Positions 10,701 to 20,447 of a stretch of DNA of 64,000 nucleotides are shown piece after piece (the stretch's first letter is position 1; each line of letters opens with the position of its first letter). Origin of the DNA: Cohnella rhizosphaerae (GTDB lineage: Bacteria > Bacillota > Bacilli > Paenibacillales > Paenibacillaceae); assembly GCF_029525575.1 (NCBI RefSeq), contig NZ_JAPDIA010000009.1, forward strand, positions 620,001 through 684,000, written 5' to 3'. The notes beneath the pieces were generated by a model. The model was not told the origin of the DNA. It saw only the letters and a list, made by a program, of their open reading frames with translations, and did no database searches. A program made the translations under genes and the position numbers.

Positions 10701-12287
10701 GATGGCTATATCATCAATCAAAGCGGACCGATTCCGGTACTGCGGATCGGCGACAAGCTTGAAGCGGTAGGCATGTCCGGAGGTTACTCCGAAGGCACGC
10801 GGATTCGCGTCAGAAATACGACCGAGCTTAAAAAAGTAGAAGCGACGGCAGCGGAGATCGCAGCCGGCATCACAAGCATCGCCGCGCCGGCGAAGGATGC
10901 GACGCAGCTTGAGCTGCCGACGGTACCGAGCGGATATACGGTCGCGATCAAGAGCAGCGACTCCGCGGTCATCGGCACGGACGGCAAGATCGTGCCGCCG
11001 GCAGCGGAGACGACGGTGAAGCTGATTCTGACGGTCACGCGTACGTCGGATGCGACGATCGCGGACACGGGCGAGATCAGCGTGGTCGTGCCGGCGAAGA
11101 CGGAAACCTCGTCGACGCCTCCGCCATCGACATCGACTCCGACACCATCGCCAACGCCAACGCCGACACCGACGCCAGCAGGTACGGTAACGATTTCGAA
11201 AGACAGCATCAAGCTGGACAGCGGCCGGGCAAGCGTGGAACTGGCTGCCGGCACGACCGATGTCAAGCTGAACGCCGACGCAATGGCGGCGATCGGGGAT
11301 CGCGCGCTTGTATTGAACAAAGGCGGCTTGTCGGTGCAGCTGCCATCCGTCTTGCTGACGCAGCTCCTGGCTCAACTGCCGACTGGCGCGCGCGCGGATG
11401 CGAGCATTGAGCTGCAAATGATCCCTGTCAGCGCGTCCGATACGGAAGCGACGATCGGGAAAAACGCTCAAAACGGCAGAAGCACGATCAGGCTAGCGGG
11501 AGAAGCGTACGAATTCAGCTTAAAAGCAAACGGTTCTGACGGCACGACAACGACGATGAGCCAATTCAGTACGCCAATTACGCTCAGCTTGGCAGCGAAT
11601 GCAGCCACGGATCCGGATTTGACGGGCGTATATTACATCGGCGACGACGGCAAGCTTGCGTACGTCGGGGGTACGCTCGCGAACGGCGTATGGACAGTCG
11701 ATGTCCGTCACTTCAGCAAATACGCGGTTCTGGAGGTCAAGCGATCGTTCGCCGATGTGACCGCTACTTTCTGGGCGTCCCGCGCGATCGCTTCGCTCGC
11801 GGCGAAGCAGATCGTCTCCGGCGTGACGGACACGACGTTCGAACCGGGCCGCGCCGTCACCCGGGCCGAGTTCACCAAGCTGCTCGTCGAGACGCTCGGG
11901 CTGACGGACCAAGGCGCGATTTCCTTCAAGGACGTCGCTTCGAATACCTGGTACGCCCAATATGTCGCGATCGCAGTGAAGGCCGGTCTCGTTTCCGGGA
12001 AAAGCGCGGACATCTTTGACCCGAACGGACGCATCACGCGCGAAGAAATGGCCGTGATGCTCGTGAAGGCCTATGCGATGCGCCATGCGGATATCGGCAC
12101 CGCAGGTCTTGCCGCTGCGGCATTCTCCGACGGGGGCAGCATCGCCGCATGGGCGAAGGCCGACGTCGATACGGCAACCGCGCTTGGCTTGCTCAAGGGA
12201 CGCGCTGCCGGCACGTTCGCGCCGAAAGGCACTGCATCGCGCGCGGAAGCCGCGCAAGCGATCTTCAATCTGATTCAAATGAAATAA
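4739..12287 (+). CDS. Giant SLH surface protein with lamin-tail, OB-fold and CehA/McbA-type PHP domains
   Basis: Predicted 2515-aa exported protein bound to the cell wall by SLH domains. Layout by rough residue: signal peptide 1-38 (cleavage near SVAAAG); Ig-like repeats 225-390; lamin-tail domain about 397-600 (RFFELYN, DLSGWVVAY); OB-fold-like domain 700-905 (HYYIQDATGAV); Ig-like 1000-1105; PHP metallohydrolase 1108-1355 with ligand motifs THNHTNISH, FSDHSHD, FEMTS, FNHANAP and EDNHD; CARDB-like 1467-1570; a Rossmann/GATase-like domain 1573-1843; second OB-fold 1845-2030; Thr/Pro linker 2122-2147; beta-rich module 2150-2332; three SLH repeats to the end. A +1 frameshift in the C run 5397-5402 splits it; with one C fewer, ETTASPVAGKLALAED reads through. 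Enzyme substrate is unknown; a phosphoesterase or nuclease-like role is inference. Confidence 0.87.
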
Positions 12288-12305
12288 AACATGCACTTCG
12301 GGACC

Positions 12306-12328
12306 GGACGCCACGCGACGTGGCGTCC
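12306..12328 (+). other. Inverted repeat without a T tail
   Basis: GGACGCCAC (12306-12314) and GTGGCGTCC (12320-12328) form a perfect 9-bp stem with a 5-base loop, just after the giant gene. It has no T run. It may help protect the 3' end ahead of the terminator at 12355. Confidence 0.5.
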
Positions 12329-12354
12329 CGCTCCGAAACATACGAACATCGAAC

Positions 12355-12396
12355 AATAGGTTCATAGACGAGCAAAGCGCTTATGAACCTATTTTT
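12355..12396 (+). terminator. Rho-independent terminator after the giant SLH gene
   Basis: AATAGGTTCATA (12355-12366) pairs perfectly with TATGAACCTATT (12382-12393) around a 15-base loop, followed by TTT. An ATG inside the second arm (12383) is therefore not the start of the next gene. Confidence 0.8.
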
Positions 12397-12445
12397 GGAC
12401 GTTGGTATGACGCACGAACAACCGACGCCGAGGAGGCCCCAACCG

Positions 12446-13664
12446 ATGAGCAAACGAAGCGCAGGCCTGAAAAGCTTCTGGATCGCCGCGATCGCCTTAT
12501 TCGCCATGCTGCCGTACGGCGGAGCAGCTTCCGCGCATGCCTACAGCGCAGGCTATTCGACACTGACCATCGCGAAGTCGGAGATCCGGCTGGAATATAC
12601 GATAGACGAGCTGTCCGTCATCGAGTGGGCAGGCGGAGACGTTAACGGAGACTTCATGCTCGATCCAGCGGAGTTCGAAGCGGTGAAGGATTCCTTCGCT
12701 GCCATACTTAAAGAGCATCTCACGCTTAAGACGGGCGGCAGCGAGCTGCCGTGGTCGAGAATCGAAAGCTATCGGCTCGAGCGAAAGGGCGACGCGTCCG
12801 ACGTCGTTTTGGAGCTCGCGTACCCTGCGTTGTCCGATGACGGCACAATCTCGCTATCGGACAAGCTGTACGCCGACGATCGGAAAACAAATTACGTCGA
12901 CCTGCTGACGGTTAAATACGGGTCGAGCCAGAGTACGGCGGCGCTGTCCGGCAAGGACCGCACCTGGTCTTTGCGAATGACGGACGAGGAGTATGCGTCG
13001 CTCCCCCGCGGACCTGCAGCAGCAGACAACGCAGAGCCCTGAGCAGGCGGAATCGGATTCCGCCGCAAATGCCGAGCCGCAGGAGGCAGGCGCATCCCAT
13101 GATACAGCCAGCGTCGCATCGGGCTGGTTCAGCTTTTTCAAGCTGGGCATGAACCATATTTTAGGCGGATACGATCATCTTCTCTTCTTGTTCTCGCTGA
13201 TCGTTGCCCGCCAAACCTTTAAGCAGTACGCGGCGATGATCACGGCGTTTACCATCGCGCACAGCGTTACGCTCACGCTGACCGTGCTTGGATGGATATC
13301 CGTGCCGGGCAGCATCGTAGAGCCGCTGATCGCGCTCAGCATCTGCTATGTGGCCGTCGACAATATGCTCCGCGCAAACGTGCGCTATCGCTGGGTGCTG
13401 ACTTTTCTTTTCGGCTTGGTTCACGGCATGGGGTTTGCGGACATACTCGTCGAAATGAATCTGCCGCGTGCCAGTCTGGGCATCGATCTGGCCAGTTTCA
13501 ATCTCGGCATCGAGGCGGTGCAACTGGGCCTGATCGCCGTTTGTCTGCCGCTGCTGTACGCGCTGCACCGGTACAAGCATGAAAAAAGAGTCGTCTATGC
13601 CGCTTCGAGTCTGGCGCTGCTGCTCGGCGGCCTCTGGCTGTTCGAGCGTACTTTCGGCGGATAG
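12446..13664 (+). CDS. HupE/UreJ-like membrane protein with an exported N-terminal domain
   Basis: Predicted 405-aa integral membrane protein of the HupE_UreJ_2 family, whose members are thought to move or bind metal ions; substrate is unknown. A signal sequence (SFWIAAIALFAML, cleaved near ASAHA) leads an exported domain of about 170 residues that contains an EF-hand-like loop, DVNGDFMLDPAE (about 66-77). The C-terminal half has about six membrane helices and the signature GMNHILGGYDHLLFL plus HGMGFAD. The start at 12446 is chosen for its GAGGAGG site. A +1 frameshift lies in the C run 13003-13007; one C fewer gives EEYASLPADLQQQ and joins both parts. The low-complexity Gln/Ser/Glu stretch at the join is a linker. 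Confidence 0.82.
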
Positions 13665-13709
13665 GCGAATCGCGATAGGCGCCGAGACGGATAAACCTGT
13701 CGCAAGCGG

Positions 13710-13739
13710 TTGAACTCAGGGCCGGGAATGCATTATGAT
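13710..13739 (+). promoter_or_regulatory. Sigma-A promoter of the deoR-deoC operon
   Basis: TTGAAC (13710-13715), 18-bp spacer, TATGAT (13734-13739), 30 bases before the deoR start. TTGAAC also resembles a half-site of the Bacillus DeoR operator (known ATTGAA...TTCAAT), so autoregulation is possible, but the second half-site is not clear. Confidence 0.6.
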
Positions 13740-13768
13740 GGTTCCAAATCCCGGACGGAGTGTTGCGC

Positions 13769-14719
13769 ATGAACCCAGAGACAGGCGGAGACCGGCTGGC
13801 CCGCATGATCGACACGGCGAAGATGTATTACGAACTGAACTACAGCCAGCAGGAGATCGCCGAGCGTCTCGGCATTTCGCGGCCGACCGTGTCCCGCTTT
13901 CTTCAGCAGGCGAAGGACGAGGGCTACGTCCGCATTCAGATCGTCGATCCGCGGGAGAGCAACGACTCGCTCGCCGTCGGGCTGGAGCGGAAGTTCAAGC
14001 TGCGCAAGGCGGTCATCGTACCCGTGCCTCAATACGAGGACAACGTCGTTAAAAAGTACCTTGGCGAAGCGACCGCCGCGTATTTGCACGAGACGCTGGA
14101 GGACGGCGACACGATCGGCGTGACTTGGGGCACGACGCTCTACGAGGTGGCTTGCCGGCTGCGGGACCGGCAGCTCAAGGACGTGCGGGTCGTGCAGCTG
14201 AACGGCGGCGTCAGCCACTCGGAGACGAACACCTATGCATACGAGATCGTCCAGCTGTTCGGCAAGGCGTTTCACACGGTGCCTTACTTTATTCATCTGC
14301 CCGCCATCGTCGACCATGCGATCGTGCGGCATACGATCGAGGCGGACCGACATATCGGCCGCATCCTGGCGCTCGGACGGCAGGCGAATATCGCCGTGAT
14401 TACCGTGGGCTCACCGACCGACGATTCGGTGCTGATCAAAGCGAACTATTTTACGGAAAACGACCTGGCGTTGATCAAGGAGCGAGGCGCCGGCGATCTG
14501 TGCTCCCGTTATATCGATCGCGAAGGCAAGCTCTGCTCGGAGGAGCTGAACCAGCGGACGATCGGGATCGAGCTCGACGATCTGAAGCACAAGGAGCGCT
14601 CGGTGCTCGTCGCGGGCGGACGCAAGAAGGCCGAGGGCATTTACGGCGCTCTGCGGGGCGGTTATGCCAATGTGCTGATTACGGATCAGTATACGGCCCA
14701 ATACTTGTTGGAGAGATGA
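13769..14719 (+). CDS. deoR: SorC-family deoxynucleoside repressor DeoR
   Basis: Predicted repressor of deoxyribonucleoside catabolism, released by deoxyribose-5-phosphate in the Bacillus subtilis homologue. The N-terminal helix-turn-helix (YSQQEIAERLGISRPTVSRF, residues about 22-41) is followed by a SorC sugar-phosphate-binding domain (GVTWGTTLYEVA, VQLNGGV, VGSPTDDS). ATG at 13769 is chosen over GTG 13760 because GGACGGAG lies about 9 bases before it. deoC starts 20 bases downstream, the same partnership as in B. subtilis. Confidence 0.9.
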   Translation: MNPETGGDRLARMIDTAKMYYELNYSQQEIAERLGISRPTVSRFLQQAKDEGYVRIQIVDPRESNDSLAVGLERKFKLRKAVIVPVPQYEDNVVKKYLGEATAAYLHETLEDGDTIGVTWGTTLYEVACRLRDRQLKDVRVVQLNGGVSHSETNTYAYEIVQLFGKAFHTVPYFIHLPAIVDHAIVRHTIEADRHIGRILALGRQANIAVITVGSPTDDSVLIKANYFTENDLALIKERGAGDLCSRYIDREGKLCSEELNQRTIGIELDDLKHKERSVLVAGGRKKAEGIYGALRGGYANVLITDQYTAQYLLER

Positions 14720-14739
14720 CTTGGAGGAGATGGACCGAC

Positions 14740-15442
14740 ATGACGATGAAAGGGACGAACGGGACAAACCCGGCTTCCGAATCGCTGGCCGCCTATATCG
14801 ACCATACCGCGCTCAAGCCGGAGACGAGCCGCGACGATATCGTTCGCCTGTGCGAGGAAGCGAAGCGATATCGGTTCGCGACCGTCTGCGTGAATCCTTA
14901 CTGGGTGAAGACTGCGGCCGCTATGCTGGGGGAATCCGGCGTAGGCATCACGACGGTGATCGGCTTCCCGTTGGGGGCGACCAGCACGTTCGCGAAGGCG
15001 GCGGAAGCTCGGGACGCGATCGCCGCGGGCGCGACCGAGATCGATATGGTGCTGAACGTCGGGGCGCTGAAGTCCGGGCTTTACGAGGACGTCGAACGCG
15101 ACGTCGCGCGCGTAGCCGAGGCTTGCGAGGGCAAGGCCGCGCTCAAAGTCATTCTGGAGACGGGCCTGCTCTCCGACGAGGAAAAGGTGAAGGCGTGCGA
15201 GCTGTGCGTAGCGGCCGGCGCGGACTTCGTCAAGACGTCGACGGGCTTCGGTCCGGGCGGCGCGACGGCGCACGATATCGCCTTGATGCGGCGCGCCGTT
15301 GGGCCGGATATCGGCGTGAAGGCGTCCGGCGGCGTGCGCGACGCCGAGACGGCGCGCGCGATGATCGCGGCCGGCGCCACGCGCATCGGCGCGAGCGCGA
15401 GCGTCGCGATCGTCTCGGGGGGGCGCGGGCGAAGGCTATTGA
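14740..15442 (+). CDS. deoC: Deoxyribose-phosphate aldolase, frameshifted near its C-terminus
   Basis: Class I aldolase splitting 2-deoxyribose 5-phosphate into glyceraldehyde 3-phosphate and acetaldehyde. Core motifs are present: YIDHTALKPE at the N-terminus, EIDMVLNVGALKSG, and the Schiff-base lysine in FVKTSTGFG, then KASGGVRD. The ATG at 14740 follows a GGAGGAGA site by 9-10 bases. A run of seven G (15417-15423) shifts the frame at the last residues; with six G the protein ends IVSGGAGEGY with a stop at 15440-15442, the usual DeoC ending, giving 233 aa. It is co-transcribed with deoR. Confidence 0.93.
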
Positions 15443-15484
15443 GCGAGGCGTGGGGCGTGGTTTACGCGAGATGCCTGAAATCAG

Positions 15485-15535
15485 CACGGGATGTCGGCTT
15501 TGCAGCCGATATTTCGTGTTTTTTAGTTTCCATTT
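15485..15535 (+). terminator. Terminator of the deoR-deoC operon
   Basis: CACGGGATGTCGGC pairs with GCCGATATTTCGTG (some G-U pairs) around a TTTGCA loop, followed by TTTTTT. Confidence 0.85.
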
Positions 15536-15628
15536 CTCCTTCTAAATGGTAAAATAAACAAGAACACCAGTTCTCTTTTGTAACGTGCGGCTGCATCCGT
15601 GTGTTCGATTTGAAATCGGGAAAAGGGG

Positions 15629-16774
15629 ATGGACGGGATGCGGCAAACGGTTATACTAAAGGAAGAGAAGGAAGTTTATTCGTCTCGAACATACGTGGAT
15701 TTAAAAGCTGATTTTGCGTTCAAGCGCATGTTCGGACAGCCTGACGGCGAAGCCGTGCTGATCGCGTTCCTGAATGCGCTTCTGGGCGCGAGCGCAGATA
15801 CGAAAATCACCTCGGCGAGTATTTTAAACACGGATCTTGAGCGGGAGCACGAAGGGGACAAGAAAGCGGTGCTGGATCTGCTGGCGAGAACAAATCGCGG
15901 CGATCTGGCCCATGTCGAGATTCAAGTTACGGGCAATCCGCATCTGGCCAAGCGGCAGCTTCATTATTGGAGCCGTATCTTTGCCAAGCAGATGGAAAAA
16001 GGACGGCCATACTCGGATCTGCGACGCACGATATCCATCCTTATTTCGAACGTGGACGTGCTGCCCGAGACCCAAAGGTATCATAGCGTGTTCGGTCTTT
16101 ACGAAAAGCAGGAGCATTTTCCGCTCACCGACGTGATCGAGCTGCACGTCATCGAGCTGCAAAAGCTGCTTAGACGGGCCGCGAAAAGCGAAGCGGATCC
16201 ATGGACCGAACCGGAGATACGTTGGCTGCTGCTGCTCGGCGCCGTGCAAGGCGGAGAAGTGCAGACGAAGCTGATGGAAAAACTGGAGGCGATCGCGATG
16301 AGCGGTGATACCGAACTGCTGGAGGCGTTCGGGCGGTGGGAGGATATGAGCCGCGACCCGAAGGTTTGGGCCAAGTACGAGATGTGGCACAAGGCGATGA
16401 TGGACGATGCGGCCTACAAGGCGGAGATGGAGCAGTTATTGGCCGAGAGGGCGAGATTGAAATCGGAAACCGAGGCCCTGAAGTCGGAAACCGAGGCCCT
16501 GAAGTCGGAAACCGAGACCCTGAAGTCGGAAACCGAGGCCCTGAAGTCGGAAACCGAGACCCTGAAGTCGGAAACCGAGACCCTGAAGTCGGAAACCGAG
16601 ACCTTGAAATCGAAAACGGAGAGCCTGGAGTCGAAAACAGAGAGCCTGGAGACTGAAAAGGATCAAATGCATGCCCGGCTGCTGGAAACGGGTCGGACGC
16701 TGTTGCTTAACGGCATGGATGCAACCGAGGTTGCGCGCATGACAGGCTTGTCGCAGGAGGAGTTGAGAGGATAA
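15629..16774 (+). CDS. Rpn/PD-(D/E)XK nuclease family protein with heptad-repeat coiled coil
   Basis: Predicted 381-aa member of the PDDEXK_2 (Rpn, recombination-promoting nuclease / putative transposase) family. The N-terminal nuclease-like domain (about 20-300) has the family features DFAFKRMFG, LDLLARTNRGDLAHVEIQ (acidic residues plus E-x-Q) and WSRIFAKQ. It is followed by nine near-perfect seven-residue repeats of the type LKSETEA (about 277-340), certain to form a coiled coil, and a C-terminal helix pair with ATEVARMTGLSQEEL that resembles the usual Rpn tail. ATG at 15629 is the first; 15641 (MRQTVI) is possible. Single gene, between two terminator-bounded units. Cellular role in this organism is unknown. 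Confidence 0.85.
   Translation: MDGMRQTVILKEEKEVYSSRTYVDLKADFAFKRMFGQPDGEAVLIAFLNALLGASADTKITSASILNTDLEREHEGDKKAVLDLLARTNRGDLAHVEIQVTGNPHLAKRQLHYWSRIFAKQMEKGRPYSDLRRTISILISNVDVLPETQRYHSVFGLYEKQEHFPLTDVIELHVIELQKLLRRAAKSEADPWTEPEIRWLLLLGAVQGGEVQTKLMEKLEAIAMSGDTELLEAFGRWEDMSRDPKVWAKYEMWHKAMMDDAAYKAEMEQLLAERARLKSETEALKSETEALKSETETLKSETEALKSETETLKSETETLKSETETLKSKTESLESKTESLETEKDQMHARLLETGRTLLLNGMDATEVARMTGLSQEELRG
16457..16666 (+). repeat. 21-bp in-frame tandem repeat coding the coiled coil
   Basis: About nine copies of a 21-bp unit (CTGAAGTCGGAAACCGAGACC with A/G variants) from 16457 to 16645, then a degenerate tenth. Each unit encodes one heptad, LKSETE(A/T). The units are nearly identical at DNA level, so the number is prone to change by slippage without a frameshift. 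Confidence 0.95.
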
Positions 16775-17222
16775 TTTTCCATGATCGTTTATTATAGCGT
16801 GCGTCATTCGACGGGCTGCTGAGGCAACCTTTTTGCCGTGGCGTGCTAGCGGCTATTTCTCTGTTTCACCATGCACCGTACGTCCGCTAACAAGCTCAAA
16901 ACGACCGCCAACGCCCCGTTTCAACTCAAATAGCGTCTCCGCATTCCGCAATGACTGCCATTTACCCGCATCCGATGCCAATAGAGGCTTCTCGGTCCGC
17001 CCGAAACTGGAATCGCTCGTACAGGGATTCATGGCTCGCCCCAACCTCCCTGTTCAGCGTAGACGTCTAGCCCAGCCTGCATATACAATGGCATCAGGCC
17101 GCCTTCATGTGCGTTGCTACGCAAATCGTGCGCCGTCCTACGGACTCTTCGCAAACGCATACACGGGGACAAGGCCGATCCGCCATACTGGAGGAGCCGA
17201 TAGACGACGGGGGGGGCCCGCA
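16775..17222. other. Intergenic region with no recognised gene
   Basis: About 450 bases upstream of the sensor kinase. A minus-strand open frame (16853-17044) has no family match. A run of eight G at 17209-17216 lies just before the kinase. No convincing promoter or repeat was found. Confidence 0.4.
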
Positions 17223-19020
17223 TTGAAGCTTCATCTGACGAATCCGCTTACGAGAATGAAGGTCAAGCAGCAGCTCATCCTGCTGTTCCTGCTGCTCGTC
17301 AGCCCCGTGTTCGCGCTGAACTGGTACGCCAACGCGAGGGCCGAGGACATTCTCAAGCAGCATGTGACGAGCGCGTACGCGGAGCTCAGCAAGCAGAATC
17401 TCGCGCTCATGAACCGCGACATGGATACGGTGAGCCGCGTGATGACGACGCTGATCCAGCATTCGCTCATTCAGTCGCTGAACCCGATGAACGGCGATAC
17501 CGCCGACCGGGTGCGGCAGTACGCCGACGCCGACAAGCTGCTCTCTTCCTATTCGATGGGGATGAACGGCGGCGAAGCCGTCTATTATTACCTGTACGCC
17601 TACGACCCGAACAACCGTTACGAATTCGCGCCGACGCCTTCCTCGAAGTTCAAAGCGGTGGGCGGCGTATACTTTTACAACGACAAGCAGAAGCCCGAAT
17701 GGATCGACGAGATATTGAGCAAGCGGGGCAAAGGCTATCTTCGCATCATGAACGATCTGGGCTCTTCCGCCAGGTCGGATACGCTCGCTTACGTGCGGGC
17801 CGTGTATAGTACGAGCCAAGGCAATCAGGTCGTCGGCGCGCTGGTCGCCACGAACATTAACCGCAAGCTGGTCGAATCGATGCGAACGGTCTCGCTGCCC
17901 GACAAGGGCGAGATCTACTTGACCGATTATGAGGACAGAGTGCTTGCTTCATCGGCCGGCCCGATCGGGGACCGGCTTGAGCTGCCGGCGGAGCTGCGCG
18001 CGGGGGACGATGTCGAAGGACAGTCCAACGTCATTACGGACGGCTATATTTACGTGCAGAGCTATCAGTATCTGGCGCAGCAGAAGCTGATCTACAAGAT
18101 TCCGACCCGCTCGCTGCTTCAGCAGCAGAACGAGCTGAAGTTCGTGATTCAATTGATCTCCATCGTCTACTTTTTCTTTTGCATCGTCGTCATGGCGTAT
18201 TTCTGGCGATCTCTGCTGACGCCGCTTCAGCGGCTCGCCGTGTTCACCAGGTCGTACGTGCCGGGCAAAAAAGGTGCCCGCGCAGGCTGCCATAGACCGC
18301 AACGACGAAGTGGGGGTGCTCATGCACTCGGTCTACGGGATGGCGGGACGGCTCAATTCGCTCATCGAGGATCGCTACCTGCTGGAGATCAAGCAGAAGG
18401 AGGCGCAGCTTCAACTGCTCTATCAGCAGATCAATCCGCATCTGCTGTACAATACGCTCGAGAGCATTTATTGGAAAAGCACGCTCGAGGGGCAATCCGA
18501 ATCCGGCGAGATGATCAAGGAGCTGGCTCAATTGATGCGGATCGGACTGAGCCGCGGACGCGACCTGATCACGCTCGAGGAGGAACTGGCGCACGCGAAG
18601 GCGTATACGAGCCTGCAGCAGAAACGTTACGAATACGGATTTTCCGTCGCCTGGGACGTCGAGGAAGGGGCGCTTGCCAACCTCATTCCGAAAATCGTCA
18701 TTCAGCCGTTGATCGAGAACGCGATTCTTCATGGCGTGCGGAATATGGGAGAGGACGGGGAGATCGCCGTCATCGCGAGCATGACCGAGAGCGGCGTCGA
18801 GATTCGCGTCGAGGATAACGGCTACAAGGAGACCGACTACGAGGCGATCGCGCGTCTGCTCGAAGGCGATGACGGAAGCGCGGGCGCGGGCTACGGCATC
18901 CGCAACGTGCAGCAGCGCATTCGGCTGCAGTTCGGCGCCGAATACGGGTTATCTTACCGGGCCCGCAAGGGCGGCGGTACGGTCGCGCGCATCGCGCTGC
19001 CGGTCAAGCGTGAATTGTAG
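17223..19020 (+). CDS. YesM-type sensor histidine kinase, frameshifted
   Basis: Predicted 598-aa membrane sensor for a sugar-uptake locus. A first membrane helix (residues about 14-35), an exported dCache-like sensing domain (about 40-295), a second helix (IVYFFFCIVVMAYF, about 310-330), a HAMP segment, then a His_kinase domain with the phospho-histidine motif QINPHLLYNTLE and the ATPase motifs ENAILHG and GYGIRNVQQRI. The start is uncertain: TTG 17223 or ATG 17256, with a GGAGGAG some way upstream. The A run 18267-18272 carries one extra base; removing it gives YVPGKKVPAQAAIDRNDEVG. The partner regulator begins 16 bases downstream. Confidence 0.88.
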
Positions 19021-19035
19021 AAGGGGGGATCCGAG

Positions 19036-20354
19036 ATGTATAACATATTGATCGTCGACGACGAGCCGCTCATCTGCAAAGGGCTGGGCAATCTGCTCCA
19101 ATCGTCGGGCCTCAACATTAAAGACATATTTACCGCGGGCAGCGGCCACGAAGCGCTCGATTACTTGCGGATGGAAGATATCGACCTGCTGATCACGGAC
19201 ATTCAGATGGGCGCGATGAACGGCATCGAGCTCATGCATCAAGCGAAGATCATCAAGCCTTGGGTGCAAGCCATCGTCATATCCGCGCACGAGACGTTCC
19301 AGTACGCGCAGCTCGCGATCAAGCTGGGCGCCAAGGATTACATCATCAAGCCGATCAAAAGCGAGCAGTTTCTCGACTCCGTGCGGGAGGTGCTGCTTCA
19401 TATGGATAAGCCTGCGCCGGCGGAGAACGATCTGCTGTCCCAGCTGCGCGAGCATTTCCGGATGGAGACGCCGGGTCAGCCGCGCACGGATCGTCTGAAC
19501 GCCGTCTTGTCCGGCGCCGCGGACGTGCCCGACGAAGCGGAGCTGGGCCGGCTCGGGCTCTCGGGACCTTACTTCGCCGTCGTCAAGGTCAATCTCGATC
19601 CCGATCGCGAACAATCCGGGAGCCGCTACGGCGATAAAGACGGGGCGCTGCTGCAATACGCCGCCCTCAACATCGTCAGCGAGCTGCTGGGCAAAGACTG
19701 GCGCTACGACGCCTTTTACACGCCCGGACTCGAGGTCTCGGTGCTGCTCCAATGGGACGACGAGAGCTTCGGCGACTCCAGCGTCGACAAGATCAACCAG
19801 CTCGAGCTGATCGGACGCAGCTTGCAACATAACATTTCCAAGTATTTGCGCTTGCCCTGCGTCGTCGGCATCAGCCAGATCCTCAAAGGCGCCGCCTTTC
19901 TGCCCGCGCTCGGCGAACAAGCGCGCAAGGCGATCTTGTGGAATCGCGAGCACAAGGACCATCATGTGTTTTATTACGGGGACTTCAAGTGGAGCCTGTT
20001 CGGCAAAGAGCCGACCGAGGAAGAGTGGACGGAGCAGAACAATCAGATCGTGGAGAAGGCGATGGCCTACATCCAGCAAAATTTCGCGCAAAAAAGGACT
20101 GACCCTTCACGAGGTGGCGCAGCGGAATCACGTCAGTCCGAACTACTTAAGCTATCTTTTCAAAAAAAAACACCGGCTTCAACCTGTGGGAGTACGTTAT
20201 CAAGCTCCGGATGGAGGAGAGCAAGCGTCTGCTGCAGCAGACCGATCTGCGCAGATACGAGATCGCCGAGCGCGTCGGCTACGAATCGCCGGAACATTTT
20301 AGCAAAATATTCAAGAAATTCTACGGAATCTCGCCGAGCGAGCTGAAGAAGTAA
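19036..20354 (+). CDS. YesN-type AraC response regulator, two frameshifts
   Basis: Predicted 438-aa cytoplasmic regulator phosphorylated by the adjacent kinase. The receiver domain (1-120) shows DDEP, the phospho-Asp in LLITDIQMGAMNG (about Asp55) and KPIKSEQ. The C-terminal AraC domain has two helix-turn-helix motifs (LHEVAQRNHVSPNYLSYLF and RYEIAERVGYESPEHFSKIF). The A runs 20090-20095 and 20162-20170 each hold one extra base; correcting both gives QKGLTLHEVA and FKKNTGFNLWEY, and the stop at 20352-20354. It most likely controls the following transporter genes, which lie 93 bases downstream. Confidence 0.88.
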
Positions 20355-20447
20355 GATCACTCACGATCCGAATAGATACGCACATATTCAGCGGAGGACC
20401 CTTTTTCTACAATAAAGAGGAGGCAGAAAAAGAAAGAGGGAGACCGT

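Noticed and set aside
16853..17044. A minus-strand gene of 63 residues upstream of the sensor kinase
   Set aside because: No family match, no clear ribosome site, and no support from neighbours. A degenerate dispersed repeat is possible but cannot be shown from one copy.
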